35,303 nucleotides of DNA from Deltaproteobacteria bacterium (GTDB lineage Bacteria > Desulfobacterota > DSM-4660 > Desulfatiglandales > Desulfatiglandaceae): the NCBI GenBank assembly GCA_019307945.1, contig JAFDIS010000028.1, positions 1-35,303 of the forward strand, in the 5' to 3' direction. The notes beneath the pieces were generated by a model. The model did not search any database. It was not told the origin of the DNA and saw only the letters and a program-made list of their open reading frames with translations. The translations under genes and the position numbers were made by a program. Numbering within the stretch: the first letter of the stretch is position 1; each line of letters starts with the position of its first letter. Shown here one piece after another: positions 1 through 9,776 of the stretch.

Positions 1-61
1 GTTTGAGGTGTTTCTGGTAATACTTGTTGAATTGGGGCTTTTCCGGCATGTTGGTGTTCAT
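1..61 (-). CDS. Start of a gene running off the left edge; possible tyrosine recombinase
   Basis: Only the first 20 codons are in the window, starting at an ATG complementary to 59-61. The start is supported by AGGAGG (complement of 67-72) with a 5-nt spacer. The visible peptide is hydrophilic, with a Pro/Lys-rich start followed by NKYYQKHLK. This resembles the N-terminus of tyrosine recombinases that begin a SAM-like core-binding domain with a similar phrase, but 20 residues are too few to prove it. The adjacent toxin-antitoxin pair and repeats make a mobile-element gene plausible. It could equally be an unrelated gene. Confidence 0.45.
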   Translation of the reverse strand, partial: MNTNMPEKPQFNKYYQKHLK

Positions 62-385
62 TGTAACCTCCTTTTATAATAAATAATTGATGTTGAAGGC
101 AAATGCGCTTGCCTTGCCGATTTCTTTTTATTACAAAAAAAGAAGGAAATTACAGCAGGTTAATTGAATTGGTCCGGATGATGTCCGGAATTGTCTGCCG
201 CGTAGCGGCTTCGTCCAACTAATGGATTTCCATGCCTTTTGTCTCATTCATGTTTTTACAGAACCCAAACGAGAGACAGGGTGATTGGTGATTAAGGTTG
301 TCAAAAGCGGACTTGACCCCATGCACATGCGGACATGCATGCATTCGCGCCTCGGGAACCAAACATTCGACCGGGGGGACCTCCG
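62..385. other. Gene-free spacer with AT-rich hairpins
   Basis: No convincing coding frame is seen here. It holds a 7-bp inverted repeat AAGGCAA/TTGCCTT (96-102 and 109-115), about 35 bases upstream of the left-edge gene and so possibly an operator for it. It also holds an AT-rich hairpin TTCTTTTT/AAAAAGAA (122-129 and 137-144). The remainder (about 160-385) is featureless to the eye apart from short ATGC/GCAT repetitions around 320-345. Confidence 0.4.
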
Positions 386-446
386 GATAACCAACAGATC
401 CCTTCCGTTATCACGTAGAACCCGCCGGCCAGCTCGGCATTGGCCG
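386..446 (+). repeat. Structured ~60-bp repeat, copy 1
   Basis: Matches 1192-1250 over 59 ungapped bases with 9 differences (386-444 against 1192-1250). Two inverted repeats lie inside it: GATAAC/GTTATC (386-391 and 407-412, 15-nt loop) and CGGCCA/TGGCCG (426-431 and 441-446, 9-nt loop). The first stem is identical in the two copies. The second differs, yet still pairs in both. The copy ends just before the -35 box of the toxin-antitoxin promoter. Its nature (REP-like element, decayed mobile repeat or RNA leader) is unknown. Confidence 0.75.
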
Positions 447-457
447 AACGAATTGAC

Positions 458-486
458 TTGACATTGCCCATAATGTGGATTATTAT
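458..486 (+). promoter_or_regulatory. Sigma-70-type promoter of the toxin-antitoxin operon
   Basis: A perfect -35 TTGACA (458-463), a 17-bp spacer, and a -10 TATTAT (481-486) one base off consensus. Transcription would start near 493, about 30 bases before the antitoxin start codon. The -10 box lies within the palindrome at 468-509, so a bound repressor would block RNA polymerase. Confidence 0.75.
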
Positions 487-509
487 AGCTATAAAAATCC
501 ACATTATGG
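468..509. promoter_or_regulatory. 42-bp near-perfect palindromic operator
   Basis: Outer arms CCATAATGTGGAT (468-480) and ATCCACATTATGG (497-509) are perfect 13-bp complements. The centre TTATAGCTATAA (483-494) is itself palindromic about the same axis (488/489). Only the pair 482/495 breaks symmetry, so 20 of 21 position pairs are complementary. Antitoxins of the ribbon-helix-helix class autoregulate by binding palindromes in their own promoter. The position over the -10 fits that role. Confidence 0.75.
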
Positions 510-522
510 TGAGGGTTGTAAT

Positions 523-756
523 ATGAGAACAATTCAGATGACCCTTGATGATGACCTTGTCAAAGCAGTCGATAGGGTTTCGAAGGAACTCCACACGAGT
601 CGTTCTGCTTTCACACGAAAGGCACTTCGTGAGGCACTCTCCCGCTATAATCTCGAACAATTGGAACGCAAGCACCGCCAGGGGTATGAGCGGCACCCGG
701 TTACCGCCGAAGAATTTTCTGTTTGGGAGACAGAACAAGCCTGGGGTGATGAATGA
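523..756 (+). CDS. Ribbon-helix-helix antitoxin, MazE/CopG-like
   Basis: 77 residues. The N-terminal stretch MRTIQMTLDDDLVKAVDRVS is a typical ribbon-helix-helix (MetJ/Arc/CopG) start: one DNA-contacting beta strand followed by an amphipathic helix. A second helix follows at about residues 26-41. The acidic and aromatic C-terminal tail (about 55-77, ending WETEQAWGDE) is the kind of segment that wraps a MazF toxin. The ATG at 523 is chosen because it begins directly with the strand and is preceded by GAGG; an upstream in-frame start would run through the operator. Its stop overlaps the toxin start by four bases (ATGA, 753-756), so the two are translationally coupled. Base composition is visibly more AT-rich than the genes to the right, which suggests acquisition by transfer. 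Confidence 0.85.
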   Translation: MRTIQMTLDDDLVKAVDRVSKELHTSRSAFTRKALREALSRYNLEQLERKHRQGYERHPVTAEEFSVWETEQAWGDE

Positions 757-1064
757 AGCATGGTGAAATACGTTGGTACAAGTTTGTAAAGCCAGACAAA
801 AAGAGGCCAGTTCTTATCCTAACACGAGATTCCGTATTGGAGTATCTTGGTGAAATAACCGTCGCACCTATTACAAGTACGATCCGCAATATACCGTCGG
901 AAGTGTTTCTTTCGAAAGTTGACGGCATGCCTCGGGATTGCGCTGTCAACTGTGACCACTTGCAGACTGTTTCAAAGGGAAAAATCGGATCATTGATCAC
1001 ATCCTTGACTCGGGCAAAGATGGGTGATGTGGGGCGGGCAATCCGCTTTGCCCTTGATATTTGA
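753..1064 (+). CDS. MazF/PemK-family toxin, putative mRNA interferase
   Basis: 103 residues, the usual MazF length. The N-terminus MKHGEIRWYKF and the following RPVLIL strand match the MazF/PemK SH3-like barrel opening (G-x-I/V-W, then RPVLV). Further on come the core strand ITVAPITSTIR and the C-terminal helix region with KMGDVGRAIRFAL. Family members are sequence-specific endoribonucleases held inactive by the antitoxin. The ATG overlaps the antitoxin stop, typical of antitoxin-first operons. The proline of the RP pair and the Thr/Ser stretch of the active-site strand are present, so it looks intact. The cleavage specificity cannot be read from sequence. Confidence 0.87.
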   Translation: MKHGEIRWYKFVKPDKKRPVLILTRDSVLEYLGEITVAPITSTIRNIPSEVFLSKVDGMPRDCAVNCDHLQTVSKGKIGSLITSLTRAKMGDVGRAIRFALDI

Positions 1065-1088
1065 GGCAAGACGACCAACCAGTCAGTC

Positions 1089-1128
1089 CACCTCACTGGT
1101 GTTTGTCCATGCTTCACACCGGCAGGTG
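1089..1128 (+). repeat. Hairpin in the spacer after the toxin gene
   Basis: CTGGTGT (1096-1102) pairs with ACACCGG (1116-1122, one G-T wobble) around a 13-nt loop. It is extended outward past a small internal loop by CACCT (1089-1093) with AGGTG (1124-1128). It begins 25 bases after the toxin stop. No run of T follows, so it is not a standard intrinsic terminator on this strand. Confidence 0.45.
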
Positions 1129-1191
1129 ACTTTGGCGTTCCCGAGGCGCTCCGAGCCACGGGAATCCCGACTTGACCTGCGGAACCTCCAC

Positions 1192-3492
<2,301 letters not shown>

Positions 3493-3622
3493 CATGAATG
3501 TTTTCAGCAGGTTCTGGCAGGGTGGCGCAAGAGCAGACAACTGACATTGTAGTGCAGTGGAAAGCCAGGGCCACGGCACTCAGGGACTTTTTCAAGAATT
3601 GTTCTTTTGTTATTTCTTAGAT

Positions 3623-3652
3623 GGTCAGTGGTAGCCCTAGCTGCAACTGACC
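3623..3652 (+). repeat. Long imperfect hairpin downstream of katG
   Basis: GGTCAGT (3623-3629) pairs with ACTGACC (3646-3652). After one G/A mismatch, GTAGC (3631-3635) pairs with GCTGC (3640-3644, one wobble) around a CCTA loop: 12 pairs in all. No T-run follows on either side, so it is more like a REP/BIME-type stem than a rho-independent terminator. It could still protect the katG transcript end. Confidence 0.6.
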
Positions 3653-3679
3653 GCAACGTTCCCGCGGCGTTCCGCGCCA

Positions 3680-3701
3680 GGGGTGTCAGGCTTGACGCCC
3701 C
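3680..3701 (+). repeat. REP-like hairpin
   Basis: GGGGTGTCA (3680-3688) pairs with TGACGCCCC (3693-3701) with one G-T wobble and a GGCT loop. The 45 bases ending here (about 3657-3701) resemble 1135-1180, sharing CGTTCCCG, GGCG, TCCG, GCCA and CTTGAC in the same order. This suggests a dispersed repeat family around katG. Confidence 0.5.
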
Positions 3702-4073
3702 CGGCTTATTAGACCACATCGTGATTCGCGGGATTGAGCGTCCAAAGATCTTCGCCGGTCTTTGATCTCGCCGCATTACCCTGGAACATCGATTGGTTTA
3801 TATTGTCGGGCCTAGGAGAGTCGATTTCGTGCAGTGCCGTTGCCACTACTAATTCCAACTGAAATTGCTTCCTGTAACATGTAAGGGCACCTGGCGTTTG
3901 TTTTGCTGCGCTTGCACGGCGGCACGCAAGCTTTGCCGTTCGCGCCGCTCCCTTTGGCGTGGCTGAGCAAAGATCCCTCCCTCCCGCCGCAGACGCTCCT
4001 CTTGCCCTTTAAGACCATGGAACTTTCATCCACCACTTCCCCGCCGGGTTTCACCTGCTCTCCACAATTTGAC

Positions 4074-4102
4074 TTGTCACCCCGGGGGGAATCTTCTATA
4101 TT
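4074..4102 (+). promoter_or_regulatory. Probable eno promoter
   Basis: TTGTCA (4074-4079), a 17-bp spacer, and TATATT (4097-4102). The predicted start near 4109 gives a leader of about 80 bases before the eno ATG. The boxes are each one or two bases off the sigma-70 consensus, and the AT-rich -10 stands out in a GC-rich spacer. Confidence 0.55.
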
Positions 4103-4170
4103 TTGTCCCCGTGTACAAATCCGGCGGTTTGGTTTACCGAAGGAGCCATGCTTGATCACGTCCACCCTAA

Positions 4171-5457
<1,287 letters not shown>

Positions 5458-5541
5458 GGCGGCCAAAGGCATGACCGCTTTGTGAGACCTTTGAAAAGAT
5501 CGCCCATGAAGTTTCTAGTAAACCCCCGGGGGAGCATGTAA

Positions 5542-5796
5542 ATGGCGTACGACCCAGAAAAGGACCAGGTCCTCGAGACCTGGGAAAACGACGAGACCGG
5601 ACTCATGGTCTCCATCAAACGCTACGGCGAAGGAGAACCCAAGCTACAGATCGGCCCTCGCAGCTATACCCGGCGGGACGGCAGCAAGTCCACCACCAAG
5701 GCCGGACGCCTCACCATCGATGACTTGCTGTGGCTCTCCGAAATCCTGGAGGAAGTAAAGGAAAAGATGAACAGCTTTTTCCTTGAGGAGGCCTGA
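5542..5796 (+). CDS. Small conserved protein, possible PC4-like single-stranded nucleic-acid binder
   Basis: 84 residues. The middle reads as short beta strands rich in Lys, Arg and aromatics (LMVSIKRYGEGEPKLQIG, then SYTRRDGSKSTTKAGRL), followed by an amphipathic helix (TIDDLLWLSEILEEVKEKM). That order, strands then K-x-G-x-L-T/S and a C-terminal helix, is the layout of PC4/YdbC-type transcription cofactors that bind single-stranded DNA or RNA. The similarity is of pattern only and the assignment is tentative. The ribosome site GGGGGAG (5528-5534) is eight bases upstream. It lies 84 bases after eno and before a terminator at 5887, so the two genes probably share a transcript. Confidence 0.6.
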   Translation: MAYDPEKDQVLETWENDETGLMVSIKRYGEGEPKLQIGPRSYTRRDGSKSTTKAGRLTIDDLLWLSEILEEVKEKMNSFFLEEA

Positions 5797-5886
5797 AGCG
5801 CCAACCCGCGCGGCCTCATGGCTCAAGGACCCCGCGCAAAGGCCATACCAGCGAGCAAACGGCTCTATTTTCGGGTCTGTCACACG

Positions 5887-5913
5887 AGCACGCCCCGGCG
5901 GGGTGTGCTTTCT
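5887..5913 (+). terminator. Rho-independent terminator after the eno operon
   Basis: AGCACGCCCC (5887-5896) pairs with GGGGTGTGCT (5900-5909) with one wobble and a three-base GGC loop. A short T-rich tail (TTTCT) follows. It lies 90 bases after the stop of the small protein gene, as expected for the end of the eno transcript. The T-run is short, so termination may be partial. Confidence 0.6.
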
Positions 5914-6200
5914 CGGGGTCCCCTCCGGCAGCACCCCTGCATTTCCCCTTTCACTTCCAGGACTTCCTCCCCGAAACGCCCCAGGTCCTCTAAAGTCGCT
6001 CCGGATCCGTGCCGATGTCAAGGTTGTGTGGAAGGCACGCCACTCTGAGCACGCGAGCCATCGAAATCATGAAACCTATGCCCGGATAATTCCCTGATTT
6101 CGAAGCGAATCTCAGCGCATAAGGCACTGTCGGCTTCTCTCGACAGGGAGTTGTAGCGGCCTTCCAGGGTGATCCCGGCCGCCGGAGAGGAGAAAATCAC
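5914..6200. other. Spacer upstream of pilT
   Basis: No gene is supported. It contains an inverted repeat CTGTCG/CGACAG (6127-6132 and 6141-6146, 8-nt loop), 55 to 74 bases before the pilT start and so probably in its leader or promoter. No clear sigma-70 boxes were recognised, and sigma-54 elements (GG-N10-GC type) were not convincing either. Confidence 0.4.
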
Positions 6201-7235
6201 TTGGCCAAGATTGACGTCCTTCTCAAGATGATGGTCCAGCACGGGGCCTCGGATCTTCACGTGTGCGCGGGAGATCCGCCCATGCTCAGGATCGACGGCG
6301 AGCTTCACCGCACCAAGTACCACGACCTCACGGCACAGGAGGCCGAGGTATTGCTCCTGGAACTCCTGGACGATGATCACCTGGATGTCCTCAAGCACAG
6401 AACGGACATCGATTTCGCTTACGAGATCCCGGGCCTTGCCCGCTTCAGGGCAAACGTTTTCCAGGAGAGAAAGGGTTACGGCGGCGCTTTCCGTATCATT
6501 CCCACACAGATCAAGACGATCCGGGAGCTGAACCTTCCCGAATCCATTCAAACCCTGGCACGGATGAAAAACGGCCTCGTTCTGGTCACGGGCCCCACGG
6601 GATCGGGAAAGTCCACCACCCTGGCTGCCATGATCGACCTGATCAACAAGGAGCGAAACTATCACATCATCACCCTGGAAGATCCCATTGAATTCATCCA
6701 TCCACGCGGCAAATGCCTCATTCACCAGAGGCAGGTGGGCCTGCATGCGGAAAGCTTCGCCAGCGCCCTGCGGGCTGCCCTGCGGGAAGACCCCGACGTG
6801 ATCCTGGTGGGCGAGATGCGGGACCTGGAGACAATCCACCTCGCTCTGACCGCAGCCGAAACGGGCCTGCTGGTGCTGGGTACGCTGCACACATCCAGCG
6901 CCGCCAAGACAGTGGACCGCATAATCGACGTCTTCCCCACCAACCAACAGGCCCAAATCCGGACCATGCTCAGTGAGTCCCTGCGGGGCGTGGTGGCCCA
7001 GCTTCTCCTCAAAAGGGCAGGGGGGCAGGGCAGGGCCGCCGCCGTGGAGGTCATGATCACGAACCAGGCCGTCAAAAACCTGATCCGGGAGGGCAAGACC
7101 TACCAGATCTCTTCCGTGATCCAGACGGGCAAGGGAAGCGGAATGCAGACGATGGAGGGACACATCCGGAGCCTCGTGGAAGCGGGTATGGTGGCGCAGG
7201 AAGAGGCCGACCTGGTTCTAAATCGTCTGGAGTAA
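6201..7235 (+). CDS. pilT: Type IV pilus retraction ATPase PilT
   Basis: 344 residues, the usual PilT length. It is a cytoplasmic hexameric ATPase that drives pilus disassembly (twitching, DNA uptake). Visible motifs: Walker A GPTGSGKS (131-138), Asp box LEDPIEFIH (159-167), Walker B with the conserved acidic residues (LREDPDVILVGEMRD, 194-208) and His box TLHTSSA (228-234). The segment AVKNLIRE (290-297) corresponds to the AIRNLIRE motif that marks PilT, separating it from the assembly ATPases PilB/GspE. The start is TTG at 6201, chosen for GGAGAGGAG (6184-6192) eight bases upstream and because the protein then begins at the normal position. It is followed after 14 bases by the multidomain regulator-like protein. 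Confidence 0.95.
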   Translation: MAKIDVLLKMMVQHGASDLHVCAGDPPMLRIDGELHRTKYHDLTAQEAEVLLLELLDDDHLDVLKHRTDIDFAYEIPGLARFRANVFQERKGYGGAFRIIPTQIKTIRELNLPESIQTLARMKNGLVLVTGPTGSGKSTTLAAMIDLINKERNYHIITLEDPIEFIHPRGKCLIHQRQVGLHAESFASALRAALREDPDVILVGEMRDLETIHLALTAAETGLLVLGTLHTSSAAKTVDRIIDVFPTNQQAQIRTMLSESLRGVVAQLLLKRAGGQGRAAAVEVMITNQAVKNLIREGKTYQISSVIQTGKGSGMQTMEGHIRSLVEAGMVAQEEADLVLNRLE

Positions 7236-7249
7236 AGTGATCTGATACC

Positions 7250-9268
7250 ATGTCCCAGATGGAAATACTCAAGAAAGAACTCCTGAGGTCCGGGGCCCTG
7301 AGCCAAGAGGAGATGGCCAGGGCGGAAGACTACGCCCTGACCCGCGGCATGCCCCTGGACGAAGCCCTGGTATTTCTCAACATGGTGGACTATGAACTCT
7401 TGGGAAATACCCTTTCCAGGCTCCTGGGGGCACCTTACAGGCCTCTCCTGCCCCAACCGCCGGACCCCCCCGAGACCATCGGTCTGATTCCCCTGAAAAT
7501 AGCCCGGCGCTTCGAGGTCTTTCCTTTGAGACACGATCCCGGCGGCAACGAACTACTGCTGGCCGCCTCGGCGCCCGGCGAAAGGGAAAAGGACCAGGAG
7601 CTGATTCGTCTCCTACCCTCCGGACTCCGCCTTTCTTTAGCGGTAGCCTCGGGCGCGGAGATCCGAAAGGCCATCGAGGTCCATTACCTGGGAAAGCCCT
7701 ATACCCCGCCTCGCGAACTGGAACTGCCGGACAACTTCACCATCATGGACCCCGCCGAGGCCGAAAACATCAGGTTGGACATCCCGACCCGACCGCGCAG
7801 GAATATCCTGCTGGTGGAGCCGGACCCCGCACGGGCCAAGGCCCTCAAGACCCTGCTGGCCAAGGAAGGAGTTCGCGTCGCTGCTTCCGCCTCGGATCCG
7901 GAGGAGGCCTTACGGTCAGTGCAGGAAGAAACACCCGACCTTGTGGTCTTCAACCGCCGAGCACTGTCCGGGGCGTTCTCGGAAACCCAGGCACACTGCA
8001 ACCGATCCGGGATCCCCACCTCCGCTTACGATGCCCTGGCCCCCCTCCTCCTGGGTGAGGCATATCCCTATCAGGAAGTGGGCGAGGCCCTTTTGAGAGT
8101 CGTATCCCTGGTGATGTCACGGAGCCTTGCAAAGACACCCGAAAAGCTGAAGGAAACCAGGCGTCGCGCCAGGTACGTCAGGCTCCTGGCCCTTCGGATG
8201 GGTCTTCCGCCCGCCCGCGTGGACGCCGTTGTCCTGGCCTCCTGGCTTTCCGCAGGGCCACTGGGGCGGGAACTGGCCAAAGAACTGGAGCGGCCTTACG
8301 GGGTCCCCGCGCTCCTCCGACCCAGGCAAGGTGAGGGGGGGCGGGGAGATGATGAGACCGCCTCGTCGATCCTCTCGCTGGTAGCGGCCTTTCAGGGGAT
8401 CGAAAGGCGGGATCCTGCCGCCGCAGCGGATGCCCGCAGGGTGCGCAGCATCCTCGGTCAGGTGACGGGCCTGGGGGCGGGGGATCCGGTGCTCGAGGGC
8501 TTCATTCATCTTCTCAGGGACGAAAATTTCCTGGGTCGCCTGGGAGGCCCCATGCCGCGTGTTCTCCTGGTGGACCCGGCGGCCGAACGGGATTCCGGTC
8601 TCGTCCTGCGCCTGGAAAACGAAGGATATGACGTGCGGGTGGTCCGCGGGGCCCGGGAGGCGGCAGGGCTGATCAGGGAGGACGGCGCACACCTGATCCT
8701 GTCCGAAACGGCCCTTCCCGGAACGGACGGTGTGGCCTTCTGTAGGGCCCTGAAACAGAACAGCAAATCCAAGGAGATCCCTTTCATTTTCCTGAGCGCC
8801 CCGGGCCCCGTCGGTCTTCAGGCCCGCTGTCTGGAAGCGGGGGCGGACGATTTCCTGGAAAAGCCGGTCGACCTGGACGTCTTGTGCCTCAAGATCAGGC
8901 GCCTGCTCTCGGAACGCCCGGCCCCGGAAGAGGGAGGAGGCGTTCGCGGCAGATTGACCGAAATGAGTTTCACGGACATCATCCAGAGCCTCACTTCCGG
9001 GGAAAAGGATGTGATGATAGACCTGAAAAACGGGGACCGCCGGGCGCAGGTATTCATCCGCGCGGGAGAGGTGATCCATGCGAAGACGGACCGCAAGGCG
9101 GGCGAGGAGGCCTTCTACCAAGTGATGAGCTGGGAGGACGGTACCTTCCGGATCACCCCGTGCCGCGAGTTTCCGGAAAGGACCGTTCACGCCTCGGCCA
9201 TGTCCCTCCTGATGGAGGGGGCCAGGCTGGCAGACGAACTCCGAAACCCGGCAGAGGAAGAGGACTGA
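7250..9268 (+). CDS. MshEN-like / degenerate double-receiver / PATAN (DUF4388) protein
   Basis: 672 residues, soluble. Domains in order: residues 1-148 resemble the N-terminal MshEN-type domain of GspE/PilB ATPases, but the Arg-Leu-Gly c-di-GMP contacts are not evident. Residues 184-290 form a receiver-like domain. Residues 300-430 are helical and vaguely like an HD-type core but lack an HD pair. Residues 436-555 form a second receiver, and 565-665 a PATAN/DUF4388 domain (GRLTEMSFTDIIQSLTSGEKD). The phospho-acceptor Asp is Asn235 in the first receiver (LVVFNRRAL) and Glu486 in the second (LILSETALPG), while the Lys-Pro pair (538-539) remains. In cyanobacteria PATAN-receiver proteins bind pilus assembly components. 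The position directly after pilT suggests an analogous role here. It lies 33 bases before the next gene. Confidence 0.8.
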   Translation: MSQMEILKKELLRSGALSQEEMARAEDYALTRGMPLDEALVFLNMVDYELLGNTLSRLLGAPYRPLLPQPPDPPETIGLIPLKIARRFEVFPLRHDPGGNELLLAASAPGEREKDQELIRLLPSGLRLSLAVASGAEIRKAIEVHYLGKPYTPPRELELPDNFTIMDPAEAENIRLDIPTRPRRNILLVEPDPARAKALKTLLAKEGVRVAASASDPEEALRSVQEETPDLVVFNRRALSGAFSETQAHCNRSGIPTSAYDALAPLLLGEAYPYQEVGEALLRVVSLVMSRSLAKTPEKLKETRRRARYVRLLALRMGLPPARVDAVVLASWLSAGPLGRELAKELERPYGVPALLRPRQGEGGRGDDETASSILSLVAAFQGIERRDPAAAADARRVRSILGQVTGLGAGDPVLEGFIHLLRDENFLGRLGGPMPRVLLVDPAAERDSGLVLRLENEGYDVRVVRGAREAAGLIREDGAHLILSETALPGTDGVAFCRALKQNSKSKEIPFIFLSAPGPVGLQARCLEAGADDFLEKPVDLDVLCLKIRRLLSERPAPEEGGGVRGRLTEMSFTDIIQSLTSGEKDVMIDLKNGDRRAQVFIRAGEVIHAKTDRKAGEEAFYQVMSWEDGTFRITPCREFPERTVHASAMSLLMEGARLADELRNPAEEED

Positions 9269-9301
9269 CGGGAGGGGGCACAGAGAAGGGAGACCCGAGG
9301 G

Positions 9302-9763
9302 ATGAAGAAGCAGGAACTCAAGCTGGAAACGGTTCAAAAGAGGGCCGAGATCCGCCAGGAAGGAGAATCGATCCTGTCGGGGGATTTCTTCCTGTCCGTG
9401 ATCTCCCCGAATGGACAAGGGCCCGAACGGATCATTGATCTACTAAACGGGGAGAAGCGTTTTCTGCCTTTCAGGCTCGAGGGCGGAGAGGTCATCCTGC
9501 TCCGCAGGCGGGAAATCCTGACTGTGGTCCCCGAGGAAGACGACGCCCCGCCCCCTGTGGGTCTTTTCCGGAAGATCGTTGCGGAAATCCGCCTCACCAG
9601 CGGCGATACACTCAAGGGTCATATCTTTGCAGACCTGCCGGAGAGCCATTCCCGCCTGTCGGACTTCTTCAACCGGTGCGGGGACTTCTTTTACCTGGAG
9701 GCCGGAGGCCGCGGACACTTGGTCAACTCGCTAAAGGTCCTTTCCATCCGGCAGGGGGAATAA
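9302..9763 (+). CDS. Uncharacterised protein with an internal duplication
   Basis: 153 residues, no signal peptide or membrane segment. Two similar halves are visible: residues 42-75 (ERIIDLLN, then FLPFRLEGGEVILLRRREILTV) and 117-149 (SRLSDFFN, then FFYLEAGGRGHLVNSLKVLSI). Each half contains an aromatic-rich strand, a Gly-Gly or Gly-rich turn, a hydrophobic strand and a closing V-x-x-V/I strand, suggesting paired small beta domains. AGAAGGGAG (9283-9291) is ten bases upstream of the ATG. It is the third gene of the pilT transcription unit, so a link to pilus or surface control is inferred from context only. It ends 13 bases before the convergent glycosyltransferase. Confidence 0.7.
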   Translation: MKKQELKLETVQKRAEIRQEGESILSGDFFLSVISPNGQGPERIIDLLNGEKRFLPFRLEGGEVILLRRREILTVVPEEDDAPPPVGLFRKIVAEIRLTSGDTLKGHIFADLPESHSRLSDFFNRCGDFFYLEAGGRGHLVNSLKVLSIRQGE

Positions 9764-9776
9764 GCCCACCCCGAGG

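Larger units (their letters stand above)
3493..4073. other. Non-coding spacer between katG and eno
   Basis: About 580 bases before the eno promoter without a credible gene on either strand; open frames here lack ribosome-binding sites and family-like sequence. It contains the two hairpins annotated at 3623-3652 and 3680-3701, and a weaker inverted repeat GCTTGC/GCAAGC near 3910-3931. The section 3720-3900 shows nothing recognisable. Confidence 0.5.

Noticed and set aside
3623-3701. Hairpins after katG as rho-independent terminators
   Set aside because: Neither stem is followed by a T-run on either strand.
8117-9418. Long minus-strand open frame opposite the PATAN protein gene
   Set aside because: It mirrors the well-supported plus-strand gene, has no recognisable domain and no ribosome site. 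GC-rich codons on one strand commonly leave the opposite strand open.
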